From an uncultured Cellvibrio sp. (GTDB lineage: Bacteria; Pseudomonadota; Gammaproteobacteria; Pseudomonadales; Cellvibrionaceae): a DNA stretch of 64,000 nt. Shown here one piece after another: positions 27,701-39,700 of this stretch. Numbering within the stretch: the stretch's first letter is position 1; each line of letters begins with the position of its first letter. Under the pieces are notes generated by a model, which was not told where the DNA came from, ran no database searches, and saw only the letters and a program-made list of their open reading frames with translations. Location of the stretch: NCBI GenBank assembly GCA_937958105.1, contig CALFXJ010000038.1, forward strand, positions 96,639-160,638. Reading direction: 5' to 3'. Both the position numbers and the translations under genes were made by a program.

Positions 27701-30700
27701 CAAATAGCGAGAAAGGTATTGATTCTCCGACTGGAGGTCAGGAACCCTGACGGGATGGGTGAAGTTCAGCTTCAGAACAGCATCACGGGCAACTCCAGTT
27801 GCGCCACTCTCTGGGTAGCTGTTGACGAAATCATAGGTAAGCGTGTCGATAAGCTTTAATAATGAACGATTACCCGCGGGGATCGCGGTTACTACAATAC
27901 CGTCATCAGTGTAAAGCGTGGGAACTGAATATGGAGTTGTGGTGCGACTCGTATAGCCAGTCGGCAAGCCATGCGGTCCGCACTCAGCTACATTTACTGC
28001 GTCAAGAACGTCGATTAACTCGGGCCTGCTGATATCAATAATATTCAGGAAATATTGATCAACATCTCTGCCACATCCCTGCCGGCGAACTTGAGCAACC
28101 AGCGTACCAGCCGCGTCAATACCAACATTGCTACCCGCTAATGGAAAACCATTATCAACGTAATAACCAACCGATGGTGCATGGTTTGGATTAGAAACAT
28201 CCACCAGCTCCAGTCCTTTTACACCAAACGCGAGCACATCAGGTAGAGCAACTGTTGTATTTTCTCCCAATACAGGCCTCGCAACGTTTGGCAACATCTG
28301 GAGATTTGCTTGTTGAACACCTAACTGGGGAACACTTGGCTTGGTCAAATCATAAACGAAGTTCTTTTGCGAAGTCGTAACAATTAAACGGTCATCCACT
28401 ATTGCAATATCATGAACACTGAGCTTCTCGTGCTTGCCATTTGCAATGGCCTCAGTGATTGCATGAACGACCGTTGGTTTCAACGGATCAGCGACGCTGA
28501 CTACTAATACACCTTCCGGGCCAGCATCAGCTACCAGCAGTCCGTCCTTCAGCAGGAGATTCTTTGGAGCATATGTCAAAGGCAGAGGAACACTGTAGAG
28601 AATATCCCTGTCTTTCCCCTCACCATCCGCCGGCAAGCTTCCGGGCAAACGGTCCTCTCTGTCATACACCAACAACCAGGTTTGTGCTTCATATGGTGTA
28701 TTGATGAACGGAAAATCGTAACCCTTTGCAGCAACATAAAGGTGACTACTTCCTAATGCCATTGCTGTAGGGTTAAGGTCCTGGGGAAGATCATAGTAAC
28801 CAAGACCAAGCATGGGTGCAGCCTGATCCAAGCTATCTCTTTCATAATGAATAAGACTAATCCAGCCAGGCGTAAAGAATCGGTTCACATCTTCGATCAG
28901 CGTAACCGAATCTGGCTTAGGGCCATCAGTGACTCGAACCGGAGCACCAAGAACATATACCAGGCCCAAACCAGTGTCAGAGGCGAGATCAACTACTCTG
29001 CCTGGAGGAAGCTTTAGTGGGTCTGGAACTATCAATGACGGAAGCCCCGCTTCCTGGCGTTTTATATCTTCTTTTAGCTCGCCAATATCAAAAGGTGGGC
29101 GGCTTTCTAGACCTCTGCTTACCCCTAGTTTTCCCATAAATAACGCTTTGGGCAGGATAAACCCACGGCCAAGACCATCGCTCAGCTCGATATCGACAAA
29201 CCCACGGTAGTTATCACCCAAATCGGCAACAACCCAAGTCATCTTCTGAGCACTGTAAAGACGCAAGCGATCGTTATCAACCGTATCTGTTTTACCGAGA
29301 TCGGGACGACCACTGGGATAGGCCTTTAAAACAAGCCCATTGTGAAAACCATATCCAATTATTTCAACAATATCATTCTCGCCAGATTGATCAACGCGTA
29401 CCACTGGTGGTGTTATGTATGAAATCTGTAACAGGTCAAGATAAGTAAAACCACCAATAACGATGTCTTCAAGACCATGACTATTCATAAGCTGAACAGC
29501 TGCAGGACCTGCATAGTGGGGCATAGTGGTCAGATGAACCTCATTGTAACCATCATCGCCACTGGAAATTACCTTATCTATAACCACCGATTGGCCACCA
29601 ATACGGATCTGTGGCTGATCACCAAAAGACGTACCGCGAATGACGACACTTGTTCCTCCCTCAATGCTTCCAGTATTAGGGAATATTGAAACTATTTCTG
29701 GTTTTTGTTCTGCACCAGCTGCGGAAGTAAAGAACGAAAAACGATAATCACGCGCTAACGCGTTACCGGTGAGTGGTGTAAGCCCAGCTTTAATAATGAC
29801 TACATATTCTGTTTCGGGCAGCAAGTCTTCTGCAGACAGAAGTTCAATGAAACGATAGGCCGGTTCATTATTGCGAGTTGAGAACTTTATTTGGAAACTA
29901 TCTGTTACATCTTCACCTAAAGCATATGAGCCATCATTACTCTCGAGAACTCCACCTCTATATACTTGCACGTATTCAGACAGCGAAGTTGTACTAGGCA
30001 ACACTGCGGATAGCTCAATTTCTATCTTAGGAATCGCCGTAGAAACCTGTGCTTCCGCTGCCATGGGAATATGATCAGCAACAACAAGCTCGGTCAACTC
30101 AATACGATTAATCCCCTGCTTTCCCGCCGCCACTTGTATAGCGCCGCGCGCCAGTGTCAAATCCCGAGCCGCAAAGCTATCCTGACTTGCATAACGATTT
30201 AGTACAACCGGGATTGTGGAGTCTAATGAGGGGTCATCAACTTTTTCAAGATCAATAATCTCCACAACAGCCTGAGCAGGTTTATCTTCTTGGTCAGCAT
30301 AAAGCACGGATGCATAAGCTAAATTGCCTGCAACATGAACATCGTAGACGCCCTTGGAGATTAAATCTTCACGTGCTGGATGCAACTCAACAATTCGAGC
30401 CAACTTAGGATGGAAAGGATCACGAATATCGATTTCATTAAGTTGCGATACCAGGCCCTCTCCGGACATGTCCGCCACGTACAATTTACTACCCACAATC
30501 TGAAGGCGGTTTGCAATACCCAAGGTGTCTATCTGAGCAACAATAGGGAGTGTGGGATCAAGAATGTCAACCACAACCACACCTTCTTCTGACGCTGCAA
30601 TATAAGCAAAGCGATCCTTGATCTTGACATCGCGAGCATAACCATTTGGCTTGACGTAGCCGATGTGATATGGAGCGGAAAGGTTAGAGATATCCACAAC

Positions 30701-33700
30701 TTGCACGCCACCATTACCATTCGCGATAAACACTAAATTATCCCGACGATCCAAACCGTAGGTGTGTATATAGGGCATATCCACACGCCCGGCGAGCATG
30801 TAAGGCAAACCGAATGAGCCATCGTGATTCTGCAGATTAAAGATGAGCAGCTCACCACTTTCGTTTTCCAGATAAGTATGCCCTGTCTCAGGATTAATCG
30901 CCATTTCAGCTTGCAAAGCAGAAATAAATCCATTTGGAACATCGTCTGAATAAGCAAGCGCCTGTGGAACACCCTGTTTGCTCGCAAGGACAAAATTTTC
31001 GTCAGCATGCACTTCGGAGATAGTACCCGCGAATATCTCGCTTGCACCGTTCAACAGTGGTGAATAAATGAAGACGTCGCTCGTTTCTTGCAGCTCTGCT
31101 GCGATATCTACCAAAAAGATACCTGTGCAAGCGGTACATGAGGATCGAGCAGCCCTAAAAGGATAGTTAGTGCCTATTCCCTCTTCTACTTTAACCGGAT
31201 CAATAGTTGACCAGGCCCCAACCATGGCTCCCGTACGACCGATGCCTTTGTATTGAGCAACGGAGTTGTAATAGACCTGCTGAGCCAAGCTTTCGGATGC
31301 ACGATTATCGCGAGGTTTAAGAAAACGCCGCTCGCTGACTGGCATACCCACTTCATGAACTGTTTCAACCTTGGAATTATGATTCGGTATATGCGAAATA
31401 ATTCTGACACGCTCATTACGTGCGGATCCCCGTCGCAGAATCTTCCCACCTGAATATTTTGCCCAATAGATGTATGTATGGTTATTACGATCACTTAAGG
31501 GAATATTAGGGCGAAGAGCTTCGTTATCATCATACTTGAGCAACAGCTCTTCAGTGTCGAGCGCGACCCATTCACCAGAGGTGTTTTGATACTCACGAAC
31601 CCAAGTCATTAACACCTGGCGGTCTCTCTCGGCGCCAATATCTCGCACTGAAACTACAGCTACAATCTCTTCACCTGCTGTCAGGATTTCGTTATTGAGA
31701 GGCTGCAATACACTCAGCTTAGGCGTAATAGTGTCATCAACGACACCTACCCGGACGACTTGCGATGCTCCCGCCTGCCCCATAATATCGTAAGCAACTG
31801 CCTGTATGACGAAGCCGTTTACGCCTTGTGGTGGTTCGACAATCGCCTTGTAAGTATGCGCCTGAGCGTATGCTCCAATTGCTTCCGTTTCGCTGGTATA
31901 ACTTGAATAGACGAGTTTGTCATTAACAAAGAACTCAACACGATCAATACCTTCTGGCCCAAGATCATCCGTGGCCTCGACCAATACTTCAAGCTCCTGT
32001 CCCTCTATGACTACGGAGTTATCATTGGCCGGCTTTGTAATAACTGCGGTTGGCGGTTGATCAGCAGTAATCCTTAAAGTCCTGGCTATTGAAGATAGAG
32101 CTGAGATGTTTCCATCAACATCTGTTGCAACAGCCCGGAAACTTATTAGCTCATCAACATGGCCTTTCGGAATTTGAACATGGAATTGAAATGGCGCCGC
32201 AGAGTCAGTTGCCTGTGCGGTGTACTCCAAACTCTCCAGCTTAGAGGCCTGGCCCTGCCAAAGAGTGACTTGAGCCACACCTGATTCGGGATCATTTGCA
32301 ATAACATTAACAATTATTTCGCGACCACTGGGAACTTCTGCAAAATCGCTACCTAGGTTAAAACCTCTTTTGTCTAATATTTGAATTTCTTGTACTTGCG
32401 GCGGAACATTCTGTACCAATATTGCTGTCCGCTCTTCTACTGATATATTTCCAGCACCATCGAGGGCGGTAGCCTTGAATAGCAACGGAAGTGCATCAGG
32501 CAGCTGCTGTGCGTCTACTTGGGGCAGATAACCTGAAATAGTTCCAACGGGCAAACTACCTGCGAAGGGAGGCGCCAACAACAAGGACTGCCCCACCTCT
32601 TCTTCTTCAGTAAATTCACCATCTCCGTTCTTGTCAGCAAAAAGCTGTACACGCACGGTTGAAACACGAACGTTATCAGTTACATCCATGTCGTAGGGCA
32701 AAGGACGCTTCTCAGCGACCACACCACCGGTACTGGGCACCCTTATCTTAATTTCAGGCGCGAGCGTATCTTTATCTACACCGACTGTCACGGAGTTGAG
32801 CGCGTCGACTGTCCTCGGGTTACCACTCATGCGTTTCTCAGTGACGGAGGCGCTAATCAGGAGATCCTTTCCGGCTTGACCATAAGGAACTTCAATTAAA
32901 AATTCATAAGGGAAGCTCGAATCTGTAAAGCTTCGATCACCATTAACCAGATTAGCAACGTTCAGAGAAACTTTATCAATACCGACGTCATCCACCGCGT
33001 TTACCTGCACTAAAAGGTATTCGCCCTCCGTTATACGGTCACCGTCCTGGGGCTTCGCAAGCGTAACTGTTGGTGGAGCATCGCCGATTATTTCAATGCT
33101 GATTTCTTCGGTCGCAACGTGATTATCCGGATCACCAAAAGCTTTACCATAGGTATCTAAAGCCTCAACAAATATGCGGACGCGATTCTTCTCCGGCTGC
33201 TCAGAGTTATATGCAGGAAGAGGCACACTGAAACTATAAGGAGGCTCACGCAACTTCATGGAGAATATTTGAACGTCCTGACCAACCGCTCCGTGATATG
33301 CCGTTAAAGTAAGCGAATCAATACCCACGTCATCGTAAGCGTGAACATTGACGTACAGTGGTGTGCTTTCTACCTGCCTACTTCCATCCAGAGGTTGAAC
33401 GATATCGACAACTGGACGTTGGTCTATCCGAACCGGGTAGCTGACTTCTTTAACACGCTGATTGCCAGAATAGTCATATGCAACGACTTTGATCCAGATA
33501 TCAAAGCGCGTATCGGGCGTTATTTGTAGCCCCTCAAATCGATTAGCAATTTCACCGATTCGATCAACATGAACATTCTGAAGATATAAAGGTGTATCTA
33601 TATTATTGGTAGTGACCGGATCAACGTCCCTATCTGGAATACTCAGCACCCTTCTGATAGGTGCAGAATATGGAAGAGTCTGGTATGACCCGTCTGACAT

Positions 33701-36700
33701 CCTAACACCATAGGTTGTATACAGCTCCAAACGCTCAACTTTTACATTATCATAACCTCGGAAGCTCACCTCAAAGTCAGAAAATTCCGGCGGGCCATAG
33801 CCTACCGCAGGTTGAACGATAGCAACTTCCGGGTTGATTTCATCGACAGCACCGAAGAATGTGATCTCATCTCGACCAATTGCACATGTTGAAGATCCGT
33901 CCTGCGCGTTGCAATCGGAATCCTTGATCTGTGCCGTTAAAGTGATCGACTCGTTGTCCCGGATAAGGCCAGCAGGAATGCCGAATAAAAATGATCGACT
34001 TATTGCATATGGACTATCAGACCGACCAAACTCGTTAGCGATATCAACGGTATATTTTTCTTCAAGACTGTCGTAGATATCATTAAAGGCCTGTTCGATA
34101 ACTTCTTTACCACCGGGTTCCCCATCCAGACTCTCTATTAAGTCCAGTCGCACACCATTTGCAAAAATATCTAGATTATCTGTGGTCAGCTCACGATCAT
34201 CACTAGCAACAATATTTATCTTGACTCTAAAAGTACCTGCCGCAATGTATTGCCCTTCTGCAGGAGTGGTGATACGAATTTCCGGCACAACATTGGCCAG
34301 AGGATGGATAAGAAAAGCTCGCCTTGTAATCTGTCCGGCATTGTCCTCAAGCAGAACCTCGTATTCCGTTGGCTCAGATTGATTGAAGACTATCTCAGAT
34401 GTTTTTAATTCGTGACGAATCAACGGCTCGGGACACGCGACAGAATATGTGTACTCATATTCTACTGCGCGGGAGCCATCTCGCTTCACGCGATTGATTA
34501 CATAGCGTCTAAGGCCCGCATCGTCACTTAACTCTGCTTTAAGTCGAAAACTTTCCCCAATACGTAGCCAGAACTCTCCATAATTCAAACGGTCGGCGGT
34601 ATTGAGAATTTTGCGATAGGTGGAGCCCACTTTATACGAAGCAAATTCCCTAAACGACAGTTGCGGATACTCGTTATTAGCAACAGGAAGTGTTACAGAG
34701 TCAGATCCTATGCGGCCAGCACGGTCCTGAGCAACTACAGATAAATTTAACTCGCCTGTCCGATAGCGATCCGGAACATCGTATACCAACTCATAGCGGT
34801 CTTTACCGAAAACTCCACCAACCTCTGCAACATATCCTCCATCGTCAAACAACTTGAGGCTTTCTAGACCTTTGCTGTTATCAGAGACGGCTATAGTTAA
34901 TGGTATACGTGAAAAACGTGTAGTTTGGACCCCATCAAGAGGTCCGATCAAAGCAACTTCTGGAGACTCATCATCAACCACTACGGTATCTTGATCCAGC
35001 GGCACTAGTGGAAGGAAACCGCGTTCAATCGAAAGCCGGTCAGATGCTATCAGATACGTCTGAAATACCTGGTTTAAAGCGGATGAAGGAGCAATAAAAA
35101 ATTCATTATGGTGTCCAGACGATTGAGACACCGTACGTGAGTTTCCTACTTGAACAAATGCAGGAAAATCATCGTCTCTCATTGCATCTGCAATGAACAG
35201 AGTCAGGCGATCTTCTCCACGAGCTTTTCGCTCCTGGTTCGCTACCTTAAATTTCAGTTCAGAAGAAATACTTTCAAATTCAATATGAATCTCTTTAATA
35301 AAGTCCGGAATGCCGTTTGTTGCAATACTTTCAAACTCTGGACGTAAACGAACGTCTGTGACATTTTCAGGCAGCCAGTCGGAGAAACGAACTCTACCGC
35401 CGACAAGCTGATCCGCAGTCAATGTCAAGGTTTCATAAGTTCCTCCGCACTGGTTACCTGAACGGTACATCAATGTATAACCCGTACGAACTCCGTCAAC
35501 CACCAGCGCTATAGAAGTAATCGAGCTATTGGCGTGGCTGTTAAATGAGGAGACCCCCTGCGAAAAACTCCAGAGCTCATTATCATTGACTTTCAAGGAG
35601 CCGGTCCATTCTTCGGATTCAGGATAGTCAAAAGCAATGCCGCCGCGCCCAAGAGGATTGTCTACTTCCGGAACCCCACCATGGATCGCTCGTCCAGCGG
35701 CATCATCCAGCCCACTGAGTGACGAGAATACAGGGAATGCAAATACCGGACTCCCCCCACCAGATGATAAATAATCATCCTCAACAAGTACCTGATAAAA
35801 GGCGATTCCACCTTGAAGAGGTGACAATGGAGTTTTGGATATTAACGAAACTTTAGGAGGCATATCCGGAAGTACACGAATACGCCGGGATATATTGGTT
35901 TTATTACTGTTACTGTCAACAGCTTCAACTACTAGCGCAAACTCCACACCTTCTGATGACAGAGGAGAATAACGAGACAAATCAATAACATCATTCTCAA
36001 CAACCGAAATAGATGCTTGGTTGACATTCGAACGGTTAACTAGCTCTCTCAGTTCTGGATCTAATACGCTGACGCGATATGAGCTGATACTGACATTATC
36101 TGCAATAGCTATTTTTAAGCTGACAGGTTGGCGATCATATACAACGTCACCCGGGCTCAGTACTTGAATTGTTGGTGCTTCTTTGTCTTCTTTAATGGTG
36201 AGGTTTACTGCCGGAGAATCACTGGCATTAACACCGCGATCATACGCGCGCACTAAGAACTTCAACGTTTTACCGGCATAGTTAGAGAGCTCAACCGGTA
36301 TGCGCACCCTGGCCGTGTAGTCAGTATAGACTTTCTCGGCAACGATTATTGCCCCCAACGAGGCAGGGTTTGGGACCCGGATTTGCTCAACGCGATCTGT
36401 TCGACCAAATGTCTCCCAGCTTAGTTGGATTTCTGCCCCTTGCTCATCTACAAAGAATGGAACCAGTGAAGCTACATAATTATCATCGGTAGCCGTACCG
36501 ACAACTTGAAAACTTTCTCCTGGATAAAGCGAAAAATCCTTATCGGGAAGTGACATACCAACAACTGGAGGCTCAACATCGTCAAGGAGTTCAATATCAA
36601 GAATATATTCCGCCTTCTGGTTTCGGTTGTCCCAGGCTGAAACGCCAACAGAAGCAGTTTCATTTGACTTGGTAGGTGCGTTTATCTTGGCGCTAAAATA

Positions 36701-39700
36701 AGATGCCTCTTGGACTACTTTTGCTAGAGCAGGACCTTCGTATGTCTTTATAATTTTTTCTTGTTGATTATCACGAGTAAAGAACACAACTTTTGACAGC
36801 TGACGATCATCAGTAACCAGGGCATTGACAGTAAATGCCTCTCCTTCAACAAATCGTGAGCCTGCAGCAGGATGCCGGATAGATATGACCGGTGGTCTAT
36901 CGCTATCTATTTCATAATGCCAGCTACTGCTTGAAGAGTTACCATAAATGTCAGTGGAGGATATTTGAATGTCCAATTCTTCGGCATTTGCTGGAACTGC
37001 GTATTGCAGAGATCCAGTTTCAGAACGTAGCGTAAAGTCGTTACGGGTATAAATAGTTAAGTCATTTGCCTTGATTGATACGTTTGCCAGTTTGCTATCA
37101 TCAACCGCTCTCCATTGGATACTCACCGCTTCATTAGCGTACAGCACAGCACCTTGTGCCGGTGCTGTTATAGCGGTAATTGGAGGAGTTTTATCATTCT
37201 TAATTAGGATATCTTTAGCAAAGGTCGTTGAAGACTGGGCCAGCTTATCGAAAGCTATGGCTTCAATTCGTAAAGTCTGATCTTGATTGTCAAGCGCATA
37301 TGAAGAAAGCGACAAAGTAGTGTTCACTTGCGTAACAGGCATAGGAGACAAGTTACGTGTCTCGTCGAATATCTCCGTTTTAAGCAGACGACTTCCTATA
37401 AAATATCTCAGTTCGATCCGGTGAACTGCAAGATCATCTCTTGCCAGCACCTCGACCTGCACATCGTCAGACGGAAAATAGTTGAGACGATTTGCGGTTA
37501 TGCCGCTAATTTCAGGCGCAGCATCGCGAGTAATACCTATAACAACGTCAATCCGCGATTGATTACCTATTTCATCAAAGGCTACTATCGATACCGGGTA
37601 AGCGTCGAAAGAGCGGTTCTCAGAGCCAGAGAACCCGGGGGCTTTCACTAACCGCAATGCTGAGTATGCTTTTAAAACACCCGGTATTTGCTGTATGGGA
37701 AAATCTTCACCCGTGAGCATGTCCGCAGGATTGCCAGTTAACACATATTGAGTTCCGCTCTTAGCCACTCCCGTTAGCTCAATGCGAGTCACTCCCACGT
37801 TATCGTAGCCCGTTGCCTTTAGTACAAACTCACTGTTTTCGATAATTTTTGCAATATCATTCCCGGCATCGACAGCGGTAATTGCAGGAGATGCAAGATT
37901 AATCACAGGTCGTTCTTCATCATGTCCCAAAGTAACTTTTACAGTATTACTTTCAGCCCGATTACCTGCGTTATCCGTTGCAACAGCGTGTATCGTTAAT
38001 ACCTGTTCCTGTTGTATACCTTTTTGGGTCTCATACGTATAGGCATAAGGCGCAGTTCTATCGGAGCCCACAAACTGAGCATTGACAAAAAAATCGACCT
38101 TTTCTACAGCTAGATCGTCTACGGCATTAGCTCTGAGAGGAATTGGCAGACCTGAAACAAATGAAGCCCCCTCAACCGGGTTCGACAACGAAACCGTTGG
38201 AGGCTGATCGCCGACCACACTGACTTTAACAGTTTCCGACTGCCCTAATCGTTGATGAAAATCGATAATTTTTGCCTGGAAACGTAGTGTGTCACCTAGT
38301 TGCTCGGGAGTTACCGTATAGTTAAATGTTATTTGTCTTGTGGTATCCACGAGGCTGTTCACGTTAACACTTTCATCCGATATCGTTTGACTAACGATCA
38401 TCTTGTTGTTAACAGAGAGTTCTACTCTAGTACCAAGCGTCAGAGTATCGTCAGTAGCTTCGATAACTATTGGTATTTCTTGACCTACCGTTATATTGGT
38501 ACCTTGTAATGGTGCCGTTATCCGCACCACTGGATCGCTGTTCTCAATAATTCTGACCAGCTTGGTCGGAGCATCAGATACGGCGCCGCCAACTGCATGA
38601 ACGCGCGCAGAGATTGATAAACTGGTTTCTTTAGTTGATATGGCTGGTACTGTTCCACGCAACAACCAAAGCTCAACCAATTCCTCTTCCTGCTTCCCAT
38701 CAACATATACTTTCCGCGTTTCTAGCAGAGGGAAAGTCGCTTCTCCAACTTTGGTTCCATCATGAAAGAATTCAACTTGAGTAATGCCACTACGCGGCTC
38801 AACATCCGGCAGTATTCCTAAAGAGCTGGATATCTGCATAACGATTGGAGATTTCTCTATAATTCGTTGGCCATCGGTGGGCAATTCATATTGATATGCC
38901 GGAACTTCCGCCTTCGATCTGGACACAATTTTGACAGGGTAGTCTTCAGCGTGTTGTTTCTGTCCAGCACTGTCTGTCACCTCAGCGGATAGGATCAGCG
39001 TACGCCCCTCCATCTCCTCTGAGATAGGCATAATCAGCTCGTAAGGCGTTGAAGCCCTGCTTCCGATTACCATTCCATCAAGTTTGAATTGGACGTTTGA
39101 TATTCCTACATCATCTTCTACCTCGGCTTTAATTATTAATTCCTGCGGAGGTTGGACTGTTGTCGGCACGCTCAATTTAATAGTCGGCAAACCATCCTTT
39201 GCAGCCACGGGAATGGAAGAAGAAATTTCGGGAAGCTCTTTCAAGGAAATATCAAGATATGCGGGGCTTTCCTGCGGGATTACAGCATTGGCGCGCAGTT
39301 GATTCAGACGATTTTTCTCAATCAACCCCTGATATACGCTCCTGATCGTAATGACAGGTGACCAGCTTGAGGAAAGCTGTGCCCGGCTTCCATCGTCAAA
39401 AATCCCTTCCAGTTCAGGCAGTGCATAAAAGCTGTTTAGTTTTTCTAGAATATAGGGGTTATTTTCACCATAACCTTTCAGTTGGATGCTAACGAGCGTC
39501 TTACTAAAATCTATTTCGACAGGAATAGTGGCGGAATCAAGACCAGGATATGTAGCCGTTACAAATGCTGAGATTCCCTTAGTCTCTGCCAACGGGTATA
39601 TCACACCGCCAGCTGTAACACCGAATAACTCAGGGTGTGAAGAAGTATACTGAACACCGTTGCCCGCCCCGGTGAGATCAACTACTCCACGAAATTGAAA

